Source: Holophagaceae bacterium (GTDB lineage: Bacteria > Acidobacteriota > Holophagae > Holophagales > Holophagaceae). Taken from it: a DNA stretch of 64,000 nt. The stretch covers positions 702,580 through 766,579 of the forward strand of contig JAJTBS010000002.1 in assembly GCA_021286765.1 (NCBI GenBank). The letters run 5' to 3'. The notes under the pieces are model-generated. The model did no database searches. It had not been told where the DNA came from and saw nothing but the letters and a program-made list of their open reading frames with translations. Positions within the stretch are counted from its first letter, which is position 1. The number at the start of each line of letters is the position of its first letter. The translations under genes and the position numbers were made by a program. Positions 15,763-26,000 of this stretch are shown piece after piece.

Positions 15763-18126
15763 ATGTCGCTGCGCCGCTCCACCACCACCCTGCTCGCCTG
15801 CGCGGGGCTCGCCGTCTCCTTCCAGGGCGATGCCCAGGCCCGCATCCGCCCCACGCCCGCCGGCATGGAGCGCGGATCGAAGGGCGAGGATCCTGACGCC
15901 ACGCTGTCGCCCTACTTCTTCGTGAAGGGCGGCGATGCCGACCTGGACCAGCTGCCCCTGAAGGCCACCTCGGCCAGGGTGGCCATCGCAGGTGTCATCG
16001 CCGACGTGAAGGTGACCCAGGTCTACAAGAACACCGGCACCAAGCCCCTGGAGGCCATGTACGTGTTCCCGGGCTCCACGCGCTCGGCGGTCTACGGCAT
16101 GACCATGACCCTCGGCGAGCGGGTGCTGAAGGCCCAGATCAAGGAGCGCGGCCAGGCCCGGGCCGACTACGAGCAGGCGAAGCAGCAGGGTCGAAGCGCT
16201 TCCCTGCTGGAACAGCACCGCCCCAACGTGTTCCAGATGAACGTGGCCCACATCCTGCCCGGCGATGAGATCCGTGTGGAGCTGTCGTACACCGAGCTGC
16301 TGGTGCCCACGGATGGCACCTATGCCTTCGTCTACCCCACGGTGGTGGGCCCGCGCTACGCCGGCCGGGCGGGCACCGGGTCCAGCACGGGCGAGAGCTG
16401 GGTGGCCAACCCGTACACCCATGCTGGCGAGAAGCCCGCCACCACCTTCGACCTCGAAGTGAAGCTTTCCGCAGGGCTCCCCATCCAGCACATGGCTTGC
16501 GCCACCCACAAGACCTCCATCGCCTACGACGGAAAGGCCGAGGCCACCCTGAAGCTCGATCCTTCCGAAGCCCATGGGGGCAACCGCGACCTCATCGTGA
16601 AGTACCAGCTGGCGGGCGGGGCGGTGCAGTCGGGCCTGCTGCTGGACCAGGGGAAGGACGAGAACACGTTCCTGCTCTTGGCCCAGCCACCCAAGCGCGT
16701 GACGCCCAAGGATCTGCCACCCCGCGAATTCGTCTTCATCATGGACATCTCCGGCAGCCAGATGGGCTTCCCGATCGAAGTCTCCAAGGTGCTCATGAAG
16801 GAGATGATCCAGGGACTGCGGCCCCAGGACCTCTTCAATGTCATGGTGTTCGAGGGCAGCTCGGCGCTCTGGTCGCCCACCTCGCAGCACGCCTCGCCGG
16901 AGAACGCCGCCCAGGCCCTGGCCTTCGTGCGGTCGCAGAACGGCGGCGGGGGCACGGAGCTGGGCAGCGCCATGCGGCGGGCCCTGGGCCTGCCCCGCGT
17001 GCCCGGCATCTCACGCACCTTCGTGGTGTCCACGGACGGCTACATCAGCGCCGATGGGCAGGTCTTCGACATCATCCGGAAGAACCTGGGCTCGGCCAAC
17101 CTCTTCACCTTCGGCATCGGCAGTTCGGTGAATCGCCACCTCATCGAGGGCATGGCCCACGCGGGGCAGGGCGAGGCCTTCGTCATCACCAAGCCCAAGC
17201 AGGCCGCCGCCGAGGCCGAGCGCTTCCGCGCCTATGTGTCGTCGCCGGTGCTCACCAACCTCAGGCTCACCAGCCACGGCTTCCAGATCCAGGATCTCGA
17301 ACCCATCCAGCTGCCAGACGTGCTGGCGGACCGGCCCGTGATCTGCCTCGGCAAGTGGAAGGGCGAGGCCAGGGGCACCGTGACGCTCTCGGGTATCAGC
17401 GGCGCCGGCCCCTGGAGCCAGACCTTCGAGGTGGGCCAGGTGAAGGGCCGCAGCCACGGCGCCCTGCGCCAGCTCTGGGCCCGCCAGCGCATCCAGATGC
17501 TCTCGGACTACGACCAGTTCGGCCAGGACGAGGCCCGCAAGGCCGAGGTCACCCGGCTGGGGCTCGCCTACAGCCTGCTGACGGCCCACACCTCCTTCGT
17601 GGCTGTGGACACGCTGGTGCGCAACGCCGGCGGTCAGAGCACCACGGTCACCCAGCCGCTGCCCCTGCCCGAGGGCGTGTCCGATGCCGCCGTGGGCTAC
17701 CTCCGAAGCGGTGTGGTAGGTGGCGTGGCCGCCAGCGCCATGCCCTACGCGCCCCCGTCGATGGCGAAGCGGGCTGCCGTGGTCGAAGTCGTGGCCCAGG
17801 ACCGGGCGGCCCGGCAGGAGAAGGCCAAGGAGGCCCCCGTCCTCCGCATCCGCGGCTTCTCCGGCATCACCGGCACGTCGGACCCCGCCGCCCTGCGCCG
17901 CGAGGTGGAGGCCCGCCTGCTGGATCCCGCCCTGGCCGCGGCCCTGGCGGGGATGCCCGCGGGAACCACCCTTGAGCTGAAGGTGGAGGCCTCCGGCCAG
18001 GTCCTGTCGGCCACCTTCAGCCGCGCCTTCCCGGGCGTGGCGAAGGCCAAGGCGCTCATCGCCCTCTGGCGCCTGCGGAGCTGGACCGGCGGCCTGACGG
18101 GCAGCCTGGAGCTGACGCTGGGCTGA
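15763..18126 (+). CDS. VIT and von Willebrand factor A domain surface protein
   Basis: Exported protein of 787 residues. Signal peptide (MSLRRSTTTLLACAGLAVSF...DAQA) is followed by a VIT domain (about 40-190; MYVFPGSTRSAVYGMTM, EQHRPNVFQMNVAHI) and a VWA domain (about 325-490) with MIDAS elements DISGSQMG, GGGGTELG and VVSTDGY. The layout resembles inter-alpha-trypsin-inhibitor-like and the marine sortase-target family, but no sortase motif or C-terminal TM is present. ATG 15763 has a GGAGG Shine-Dalgarno; an upstream in-frame start at 15679 was rejected. Follows the sigma/anti-sigma pair by 116 bp and is a likely regulon member. Confidence 0.85.
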   Translation: MSLRRSTTTLLACAGLAVSFQGDAQARIRPTPAGMERGSKGEDPDATLSPYFFVKGGDADLDQLPLKATSARVAIAGVIADVKVTQVYKNTGTKPLEAMYVFPGSTRSAVYGMTMTLGERVLKAQIKERGQARADYEQAKQQGRSASLLEQHRPNVFQMNVAHILPGDEIRVELSYTELLVPTDGTYAFVYPTVVGPRYAGRAGTGSSTGESWVANPYTHAGEKPATTFDLEVKLSAGLPIQHMACATHKTSIAYDGKAEATLKLDPSEAHGGNRDLIVKYQLAGGAVQSGLLLDQGKDENTFLLLAQPPKRVTPKDLPPREFVFIMDISGSQMGFPIEVSKVLMKEMIQGLRPQDLFNVMVFEGSSALWSPTSQHASPENAAQALAFVRSQNGGGGTELGSAMRRALGLPRVPGISRTFVVSTDGYISADGQVFDIIRKNLGSANLFTFGIGSSVNRHLIEGMAHAGQGEAFVITKPKQAAAEAERFRAYVSSPVLTNLRLTSHGFQIQDLEPIQLPDVLADRPVICLGKWKGEARGTVTLSGISGAGPWSQTFEVGQVKGRSHGALRQLWARQRIQMLSDYDQFGQDEARKAEVTRLGLAYSLLTAHTSFVAVDTLVRNAGGQSTTVTQPLPLPEGVSDAAVGYLRSGVVGGVAASAMPYAPPSMAKRAAVVEVVAQDRAARQEKAKEAPVLRIRGFSGITGTSDPAALRREVEARLLDPALAAALAGMPAGTTLELKVEASGQVLSATFSRAFPGVAKAKALIALWRLRSWTGGLTGSLELTLG

Positions 18127-18150
18127 GGCCCGCGACGCCCCCCCCCCCGA

Positions 18151-18174
18151 CGCGCCTCCCCCCGGGGAGGCGCG
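18151..18174 (+). terminator. Perfect 11-bp hairpin after the VWA gene
   Basis: CGCGCCTCCCC and GGGGAGGCGCG flank a CC loop. An 11-base C run (18138-18148) precedes it. No T-run follows, so termination would be weak or Rho-assisted. Confidence 0.45.
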
Positions 18175-18197
18175 CTGGCGTGCGGCCGGGACCGGCC

Positions 18198-18203
18198 TAC
18201 CTT
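18198..18203 (+). promoter_or_regulatory. -10-like hexamer before pcm
   Basis: TACCTT ends 7 nt before the ATG at 18211; a candidate leaderless start like that of tsaB. Confidence 0.3.
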
Positions 18204-18210
18204 CGTAGCC

Positions 18211-18945
18211 ATGCGATGGCATCCAGGAGTGGCCTTCGTGCTGGCCTTCGGGGGATGGAACCAGGGTGGGCTCCAGCCCCGGGAACCGACCGGAGATGCG
18301 GAACTCTCGGAGGCTCGGGCCCGGATGGTGCGGGAGCAGCTCGTGGCCCGGGGCATCGTGAACCCCCGGGTGCTGGAGGCCATGGCCCAGGTGCCCCGCC
18401 ACGCGTTCGTGCCCGCCGGCGAGCGTGACCGGGCCTACGAGGACGGGCCCCTGCCCATCGGCCACGGGCAGACCATCTCCCAGCCCTACCTCGTGGCCTT
18501 CATGACGGAGGCCCTCGATCCGAAGCCCACGGACCGCGTGCTGGAGGTGGGCACGGGCTCGGGCTACCAGGCGGCGGTGCTCTCGGGGCTGGTGGCCGAG
18601 GTGTGGAGCATCGAGCGCCTCGAGCCTCTGGCCCGGCGCGCCGAAGCGGACCTTGGGCGGCTCGGCTTCGCCAACGTGAAGGTCCGCTGGGGGGACGGCT
18701 TCCTCGGCTGGCCCGAGGCGGCGCCCTTCGACGCGATCATCGTCACCTGCGCCCCGGAGGAGGTGCCCCCGGCCCTGGTGACTCAGCTCAAGACGGGCGG
18801 CCGGATGATCCTTCCCGTGGGCTCCCAGTGGGGGGCCCAGGAGATGGTGATCCTGCGGAAGACGGACGCGGGCCTGGAAAAGAAGGCCGTGCTGCCGGTG
18901 CGCTTCGTGCCGATGGTGCCGGGGCGGAAGCCGTCAGAACCTTAG
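18211..18945 (+). CDS. pcm: Protein-L-isoaspartate O-methyltransferase
   Basis: SAM-dependent repair enzyme that methylates isoaspartyl residues in damaged proteins. The 244-residue product shows QTISQPYLVAFMTEAL, the SAM loop VLEVGTGSGYQAAVLS, GDGFLGW and the VPPALVTQLKTGGRMILPVG segment of PCMTs. The first 20 or so residues are hydrophobic (GVAFVLAFGGW) and precede the catalytic domain, so a periplasmic form is possible but unproven. Its 3' end overlaps the convergent barrel gene by 12 bp. Confidence 0.92.
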   Translation: MRWHPGVAFVLAFGGWNQGGLQPREPTGDAELSEARARMVREQLVARGIVNPRVLEAMAQVPRHAFVPAGERDRAYEDGPLPIGHGQTISQPYLVAFMTEALDPKPTDRVLEVGTGSGYQAAVLSGLVAEVWSIERLEPLARRAEADLGRLGFANVKVRWGDGFLGWPEAAPFDAIIVTCAPEEVPPALVTQLKTGGRMILPVGSQWGAQEMVILRKTDAGLEKKAVLPVRFVPMVPGRKPSEP

Positions 18946-19467
18946 GCCCACCTGCACCTGGATGTCGAAGACGCCGCTGTCCTCCTCGGAGCCGGTGCTG
19001 GTCTGCGTCTTCAGCGTCTTCCCCGGACCGAGGAAGAGGCCTGTGTTCCAGAAGAAGTGGGAGCCGAAGGCGCGGGTGTAGCCGCCGCCCACCAGGGGCG
19101 CCGTGGTGCTGACGCGGCTCGTGTCGCCGTAGGTGAGGGACTTCTCGGCCTTGGCCCAGCGGTAGACCGCGCCGCCCAGGTACCAGGTCCCCCGGGCCTC
19201 GGGGCGGAAGCGGTAGGTCACCACCGGGCCGGTCCGGGTTTCGGTGGTTTCCGACAGGGCGCGGCCCGTGAAGGGATCGTGGAAGGTGTCCATCCACTGG
19301 ACGTGGCGGAAGCCGAAGGTCCAGGCGCTGCCCGCGGGACGGAAGCTGGCCTGCAGGTCCAGGCCCTGGTTGGCGAAGGTGAACACGCCGACCCCGAGGC
19401 GGGTCTCCCCAGACCAAAGCGTGGCCGCTCCCAGCGAGAGGAGCAGGAGAAGGGGGCGGGTCCGCAT
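18934..19467 (-). CDS. Predicted outer-membrane beta-barrel protein, unknown function
   Basis: A 177-residue secreted protein, not assigned to a family. ATG 19467 has a GGAGG Shine-Dalgarno and starts a signal peptide (MRTRPLLLLLSLGAATLWSG). The mature part alternates hydrophobic and polar residues with many aromatic and Gly positions (WTFGFRHVQWMDTFHDP, VTYRFRPEARGTWYLGGAVY, FFWNTGLFLGPG) and ends in VQVGLRF, the terminal Phe of barrel proteins. Convergent overlap with pcm. Confidence 0.65.
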   Translation of the reverse strand: MRTRPLLLLLSLGAATLWSGETRLGVGVFTFANQGLDLQASFRPAGSAWTFGFRHVQWMDTFHDPFTGRALSETTETRTGPVVTYRFRPEARGTWYLGGAVYRWAKAEKSLTYGDTSRVSTTAPLVGGGYTRAFGSHFFWNTGLFLGPGKTLKTQTSTGSEEDSGVFDIQVQVGLRF

Positions 19468-19536
19468 GGGAGCCTCCGCTGGGTGGGAAATACACGGATG
19501 GTATACACCCATCCCGTAGCGGAGGCGCTGGTTTGC

Positions 19537-22500
19537 TTAGGGCGTGCGCACCAGGGGCTGGCTGGGCGTGGTGTTCATGCCGCTGCTGCTGCGGGCCACC
19601 ACCCGGAGGTGGAGGGTGCCCTGGGCGGGCAGGACGAAGCTGGTCTCCGTGGCGCCCAGGATGCTGCTGATGCACTCATAGTCGTCGTCCTCGCCCGTGA
19701 AGGAGCGCCAGATGGTGTAGCCGGCGGCGTCCGGAGCGGCCTTCCAGGTCAGGGCGCTTCCGGCCAGGGCCAGCTGGGTGGGCGCGCCGGGCACGGGCTC
19801 GCCGGGCACGAAGACGTCCAGGGAGCCCTGGGGGTCGCTGACGTTGCCCGTGGCATCCACCGAGCGCAGGGTGTAGCGGATGTAGCCCGGGGTGGCCTGC
19901 TTGTCCGTGAAGGCGGTGCCCCCGATGGCCGAGGGTGTTAGGCGTTCCACCGCGCCCAGGGGCGCGCCGGCCTTGGCCTCGCCATCCACCAGCGTGTAGC
20001 TCAGGGCCTGCCGTTCCACGAAGGTGCCGGCCAGGTCCGGGGCCTTGGTCTGGGTCCAGGAGAGGGCCACGTCCAGCCGGCCCTGGGGGGTCTCCTGCAG
20101 GTCCACGGAGCCGGGCGAGGGGCTGGGGGGCGCCACAATGTCGGGCAGGCGCACCTCGATGGGCTCGCTGAGCGGCCCTTCCACGGTGCGGCCAAACTCC
20201 TTGGTGAGGGCCTGCACCCGGAAGTAGAACGTGGCGCCGCCGTACTGGGCCACGTCCGCCGGGAAGGTGACGATGTAGCGCTCGGTGCCAACCGGGGCGT
20301 CGTTCACGCGGGTGAAGGTGCCCGGGCCGCCCTTCACGGCGATCTTGGCCAGGTGCTCCTTCCGGCCCTCGGCCAGCCGGAGTCCCGCGCCCTGGGAGGC
20401 CACCACGCCGCGCAAGGCGAGGCTGTGGAGGGCCGGGTTCATGGCAACCTGGCCCGGAACCGGCTTCGCCGCGGCAGCCCCGGCTCCGCTCAGGGCGACC
20501 GGGTGGAGGGCGGGCGAAGCGGCGGTGGCGGTCGTCCGGGGCGCCAGCACCTCAAAGGCGCGGAGCCCGGACTGCAGGGAGACGGAGGGCCTCGGGGCGG
20601 AGATCAGCTCCACCTTCTGGGGGGCCTGCTGGAGCACGTAGTCCAGGTTCGCGCCGGGCAGGGGCTTGGCCCATTCCAGCAGCACGTGGATCTCCTTGGG
20701 CTGGGCGAGGGCGAGCATGAGGTTGGGACTGCGCACGGCCCGGAAGGCCACGGGCTTGGCTAGGAGGGCGGCGCGGCCGGGGGCCAGGGTGGCGGCGGGC
20801 AGCACGGCCGCCTCTTTGATCGAAGGGCTCTTGGCGCTGGCGCTGCTGCTGGGGCTGCCGCTGGGTTTGGTGGCCAGGGCCAGTTTGGCCTTGGGCGCCA
20901 CAGAGGCCTTGGGAGCGGTGAAGGTGCCGGACACCGCGGCCTTCGGGGCCAGGATGGCGGACCGCGCGGCCCGCAGGCTGCCGCTGGCCATGGCCAGGCT
21001 GGCGGGACGCAGCAGGCGCCGGGAGGGCCCGGACGGAGGCGCCTCCTGGGTGACCTTGCCGGACAGCGTGCCCACGGCCAGCCGGCCGGGCAGGCTGCTG
21101 TCGCTCACTTCCAGCTTCCCTTCGGGGGAGCGGCCGCTGACGTTGCCGCGCTTGTCCACGGAGGTAATGGCGTAGCGGTACGCCTGGCCGGCCTGGAGGG
21201 TGCTGTCCGTCCACTCGGCGACGGCGGTGTCGGCCATCTTCTGGAGGGGGCCGTCGCCCGTGGCGCGGTAGACCTCGTAGCCCTGGAGGTCCGCGTCGGG
21301 CGAGGGGCTCCAGACCAGGGCAGCCGGGGCCACGGAGCCGTCGGCGTTGCTGCGGAGGATGCCCGCCTCGCCCAGGGCCTTGAGCGCGCCCACAGGCATG
21401 GTCGCCACGCCCAGGGCCCGCTGCTGACGCTTGGCCTCGCTGGCGGACAGGCTCGGGGCCGACAGGGAACCGCTGGCGGACGCGCCCAGGCTCGGGGTGG
21501 AGGCGAGGGGGGCGGCGGGCGCCGCGGGCTTCACCTGGAAGGGCGTGAGGGCTGTGGAGGCAGCGGGGGCGTTCAGGGCCGCGCGCTGGTCCAGGGCCGC
21601 CACGCGGGGATCTTTCAAGCGGGCCGCCTGCACCGTGCGCAGGTTGTCCCGGGCCGAGGCCTCCGCCTTGAGCATGGGGCGGCCCGGCACTTGGGGCGGC
21701 TCCAGGTCCTTGGGGATGCCGGCCACCACGGGGGCGGTGTCCAGGGACTGCTCCTGGCCACCCAGGTCCACGGCCGTGACCTTGTAGTGGTAGGTCTTCT
21801 CGTTCTGGATGGCGCTGCCGCCCTTGATGCTGTCCGTGAAGAGGGCCCGGGGTGCCTGGCGCCCGCCCGGGTGCACCCGGCCCGCGGCGAGGCTGGCCTG
21901 CAGGGCCGCGGAGGCCTTGGGGCTCAGGGCGGGCAGGCCGCCGGGCTGGCTCACGCGGTCCAGGGCCTGGCGGTGGGCCTCGGCGACCTTCTGGGGGGTG
22001 CGGGCCGCCTCGGGCAGGGGCTTGAGGCTGCGCTCCATGCTGCCCTGGATGCCCATGGCGCGGCGGAGGGAGGTCTCGGGATCCTCCAGCTCCAGTTCCA
22101 CGCGCTTCACGGGATCGGTGGTGATGCGCTGCCAGGGGCCACTGGGGGACTCCGACCGGTAGACCTGGTAGCCCGTCACCGCGTCCGTGGGCGTCTCATC
22201 CCAGTTCAGCAGCACCTCGCCGTTGCCACTGGCCGCGGTGAGGCTGGTGGGCTGGGGGATGGGCGTGGGCTGGGTGGTGTCGAAGGTCTTGGGGCAGACC
22301 ACCTCCGCCTGGCCCCCTTCGGGCAGGGCGATGACGATCTTGTACTTGAACTGGCCCTTGCCGGGATCGTCCGTGGCCGTGAGCCCCAGCACTTCGGCGA
22401 GGCCCGTGTCCAGGTCGGCGCGCATGTGCATCATCTGCAGGTCGCCGCGGTTCAACTTGCCCGCGGCGCGGAGCTCGCGGAACTGCTTCAGGGATTTCTC

Positions 22501-23010
22501 GGGGCTCAGGTCCTTGGCCCGCGTGAGGGCGCTGCGGGGCACCTCCAGCTGGCGGAGCTTGGAGGTGGTGTCGTGCTGCACATTGCCGAAGGGGTAGGCC
22601 AGGATGCGATCGCGCTCCTCGGGGGGCATGGCGTCCAGGCGCTTCTCCGCGGCACGCCCCTGGAGGAAGCCGATGGGCTTTTTGCCCGTGACATCCTTCC
22701 AGGTGGCTTCGCCGACCTTCTGGCGGAAGACGTGCAGGCCCTCGGTGGGCATCTCGCCCTGGTCGTTGGCCCAGCGCAGGACGACGGTGCGGTCCTTGCG
22801 GACCAGCCCGGTGAGGTGGAAGGTGCCCTGGGTCTTGCCCGCGGGCAGCAAGTTTGCGGGAAGTTCCATGCGGGGGCTCACCACGGCCCTGGGGCCCATG
22901 AGCGGAGGCGTGGCGGAGGTCACCTGCGGCGGGAGGGTGGACTTGCCCTGGGGCTGGAGCCCCGAGGCCAGCAGGAAGAACAGGGGCGTGATGGCGGTCC
23001 GGTTCGTCAT
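19537..23010 (-). CDS. Large secreted fibronectin type III repeat protein
   Basis: A 1157-residue exported protein. The N terminus has a signal peptide (AITPLFFLLASGLQPQG). Several fibronectin III-like units are visible: about 255-330 (PQPTSLTAASGNGEVLLNWDE, VTGYQVYRSESPSGPW), about 570-640 (LVWSPSPDADLQGYEVYRAT), about 970-1060 and about 1075-1157 (LTWKAAPDAAGYTIWRS). Between them is a long Ala/Pro/Lys/Ser-rich region (about 650-800). No enzymatic motif is seen. It follows the 1082-residue gene by 10 nt and must be co-transcribed; a scaffold or adhesion role for the pair is inference. Confidence 0.75.
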   Translation of the reverse strand: MTNRTAITPLFFLLASGLQPQGKSTLPPQVTSATPPLMGPRAVVSPRMELPANLLPAGKTQGTFHLTGLVRKDRTVVLRWANDQGEMPTEGLHVFRQKVGEATWKDVTGKKPIGFLQGRAAEKRLDAMPPEERDRILAYPFGNVQHDTTSKLRQLEVPRSALTRAKDLSPEKSLKQFRELRAAGKLNRGDLQMMHMRADLDTGLAEVLGLTATDDPGKGQFKYKIVIALPEGGQAEVVCPKTFDTTQPTPIPQPTSLTAASGNGEVLLNWDETPTDAVTGYQVYRSESPSGPWQRITTDPVKRVELELEDPETSLRRAMGIQGSMERSLKPLPEAARTPQKVAEAHRQALDRVSQPGGLPALSPKASAALQASLAAGRVHPGGRQAPRALFTDSIKGGSAIQNEKTYHYKVTAVDLGGQEQSLDTAPVVAGIPKDLEPPQVPGRPMLKAEASARDNLRTVQAARLKDPRVAALDQRAALNAPAASTALTPFQVKPAAPAAPLASTPSLGASASGSLSAPSLSASEAKRQQRALGVATMPVGALKALGEAGILRSNADGSVAPAALVWSPSPDADLQGYEVYRATGDGPLQKMADTAVAEWTDSTLQAGQAYRYAITSVDKRGNVSGRSPEGKLEVSDSSLPGRLAVGTLSGKVTQEAPPSGPSRRLLRPASLAMASGSLRAARSAILAPKAAVSGTFTAPKASVAPKAKLALATKPSGSPSSSASAKSPSIKEAAVLPAATLAPGRAALLAKPVAFRAVRSPNLMLALAQPKEIHVLLEWAKPLPGANLDYVLQQAPQKVELISAPRPSVSLQSGLRAFEVLAPRTTATAASPALHPVALSGAGAAAAKPVPGQVAMNPALHSLALRGVVASQGAGLRLAEGRKEHLAKIAVKGGPGTFTRVNDAPVGTERYIVTFPADVAQYGGATFYFRVQALTKEFGRTVEGPLSEPIEVRLPDIVAPPSPSPGSVDLQETPQGRLDVALSWTQTKAPDLAGTFVERQALSYTLVDGEAKAGAPLGAVERLTPSAIGGTAFTDKQATPGYIRYTLRSVDATGNVSDPQGSLDVFVPGEPVPGAPTQLALAGSALTWKAAPDAAGYTIWRSFTGEDDDYECISSILGATETSFVLPAQGTLHLRVVARSSSGMNTTPSQPLVRTP

Positions 23011-23020
23011 GGCGGCCTCC

Positions 23021-26000
23021 TCAAATGTCCAGGTGGGCGCTGACGGAACCCTTGAAGGCGCCGCCCAGCACGCTGTAGTGGATGGTCACATTGCCCGAGA
23101 ACGTGGGGCTGCCCGGCACCTGGAGGGCCATGTTCGTGGCGAAGCTGCCACTGAAGAGGGTGATGTGGTAGGTCTTCCAGAAGGTCTCGAAGCTCATGCC
23201 GAAGGAGGCCCCGCCGTCCGCGGCGAAGGTGCCCAGGAAGCGCGGATTCTTGTCGGCGTCGATTTCAATGATCATGTCGCCCCGGGCATTCAGCCAGGCG
23301 CTGCCGTAGACGATGCCGAAGTCCCCCGACTTGCTGTAGCTGAGCGCGGCCCCGGCGCCGAAGGTGGACACGCCGCCCTGGAAGTCCGCGGTCATGTAGC
23401 CCGAGCCGTCGAACGCATTCAGGAATCGGCAGGTGATGGGCGTCTCGCGGGTGCCGATGTGGACGAACTGCCGGTCGGGGCCGAAGTGGAGCTCCACCGT
23501 GCCCATGGGCCGCAGAAGGCCGTTGTAGAGGTTCAGGTCCGCGGTCAGGGTGGCGTGGAAGGTGTCGGGCTTGCGGGTGAAGCGGACATCGGCCGTGACC
23601 ACGTTGTCCGCGGGCTGCTTGTCGCGCCCGCAGAAGAGCCAGCCCTTGCCCTGCAGCATGGTGGTGAGGTTTTGGCTGATGTAGAGGTCCAGGCCGCCAT
23701 GGAAGGTGAAGTTGTCGCTGGTGCCCGCATCCACGCCGGCCATGAGGGCGAGGCCCAGGCTCGGGTCGGTCTTGCCCTTGATGTCCGTGAGGTTGCGGAT
23801 CTCGTCCGGCAGGAAGTTCTGGGCGAGGCCGCCGGTGAAGCCGTAGATCTCCAGGTTCGGCGCCACGGGGATGCCGCCGGTGGGGAACTCGAGGTGGCCC
23901 AGCCCGAAGAAGTAGGGGTAGTAGCCACCGGCCGGCTGGTAGTGGCGGCCGAAGCGCAGGCCCGCGGTGAGGGTGAAGGGCGTATCGCCCACGTTGGCCT
24001 TGATGGTGCCGTCGCCTTCGAAGTAGGCGTCGCTCACCTGGTCGTCGGCGCTCTCCACCTGGAAGCCCAGCTTGGCGTCCAGGGAGCCCAGGGAGGCCAC
24101 GCTCTGGCTGACGGTGTAGGGGTGCTCGAGCTCCATGACACCCGTGCCCTCGTCATGCTTCTCCGTGGTGAAGAGCAGGCGGTTGGGGAAGAAGGGCAGC
24201 AGGGGGCTGATCTCCATGTCGCCGCCCAGGCCCACGTAGAAGCGGCCATCGGCCAGGACGCCGTAGCCGCTCTCGGCCAGGGCCAGGGGGAAGCCCCAGA
24301 TGTTGAGGGAGGGCCGATCCTGCACGCCGCCCCAGCGGGAGCCCTTGAAGTCCAGGGACAGCTCCTCGGTGCTGCCGTCGATGCCGCCGCCGCTGGCCTC
24401 CAGCACCAAGTGGTCGAAGGGGATGGAGGGCACGGCGGCGCCGGCGATGGCGAAGTCAAAGCGGCCCGCCAGGTCGAGGTTCGTGGGGTAGAGCCGCGCC
24501 GAATCCAGCACCATGCTGATGCCGATGAGCTTGGTGTGGAGGGCCATGGGGCCCTGGGGCGTCTGGGTGATGAGCTCCACCTGCTCGGCGCCGTTCTGGG
24601 TGAGGCGGAAGGTGATGGGAGGGCGGAAGTCCACCAGCAGGGGCTTGGCCGTGAGGTCCAGCTGGCCCTTCACCACCGGTCCGTTGAGCAGGGCCCCCTC
24701 GACGAAGCGCAGGTCGAAGGGCTCCAGCTTCACGGGCGCGATGTGCAGGTTGACCAGGCTGTCCAGCTTCACGCCCAGGGCCCCGCTGAAGGCGCCATTG
24801 CCCTCGAAGCGCCCGGCCTTGCCCGGCACGGAGACGGGCACGCGGGTGTTCCCGGGGCCGAAGGTGTAGAGCTCGATGGGCAGGGTGGCGTGGAAGTCCG
24901 GCAGGAAGACGCCCATCCAGGCCTCGGGCAGGGCCTCGGGGGAGTGGGCCGTGGAGAAGTCGCACACCACGGTGGTGGACGTGGGCAGAACGCGGTACGC
25001 GCCCACCTCGACGGGCTTCGGACCGGGGTCCCCGGCGGCGTAGAGGCCGTCGGCCAGCTCGGCGGGGCTGTCGGCGAAGGTGGCCTGGAGCGTGAAGCCG
25101 GGCCCCCAGGCAAGGGTGCCGGAGATGCGGGTGCCCTTGGGGCTGATGAGCCCCTTCACCACGCTGGCGGTGCCTTTGCTCAGGTCGAGGCGGTACGAGG
25201 TGAGGCCCGAGGGGTGGAGCGCGGCCGCCGGCAGGTTGGCGGTGCCGGAGAAGCCCTCCCAGGCCACCTCCACCCGCCCCGCGGCGGTGAGGGCGGGCGC
25301 GTTCCGGCGCGCGGCGAGGGTGCGGGAACCCGAGGGGGCGGGAGCAGCCGGGGCGGGGGCGTGGCCGGGGATGCGCCCGGACAGCGGATCCGAGACGTAG
25401 GGCTGGCCCGTGGCGCCCACGCGGCAGAGGATGTTCAGGGGGAACTGGAGCTGGGCCGGGCCGCTGAGCAGGGGCGTTCCCCGCTCGAAACCGAAGGCGA
25501 GGCCCTGCATCCGCCAGGTCTGGCCCTTGTGGAGCAGGGGCAGGTCGGTGGCGAGGCTGGGGGCCACCACGCCGGTGCCGCTGAGGAGGGCGCTGTCGAA
25601 GGCCAGGCCGGGGACCTCGAAGTGGGGCGCAAGCCCCGTCGCGCCGTGGCGAACGGGAGCGGCGATGTCGACCTCCAGGTTCCCCTTGAGCTTCACCCCG
25701 GCGGGGGAGAAGGTGACTTCGCTGGCGATGAGGTGGGCCGAGAAGGCGCCCTCCGCCAGGGCCAGGTCGCCGGGGGTCAGGGTGCCGCTGAGCCCCTGGG
25801 CGCCAAAGGCCAGGGGCGCGATGTCCAGGCGGATGCCCGCGAGGGTGGCTGAGCCCTCCAGGTGGCTGCCCTTGTCGGAGAGCACGGCCTTGGTGAGCTG
25901 GTAGGCCCAGCCCTGGTGATCGGCCTTGGCGTCCTTGAGGGCCTCCTCCACGGTGCCTTCGGCCACGGCGCCCTTGAGAACGAGGTTCTTGAACTCAAGC

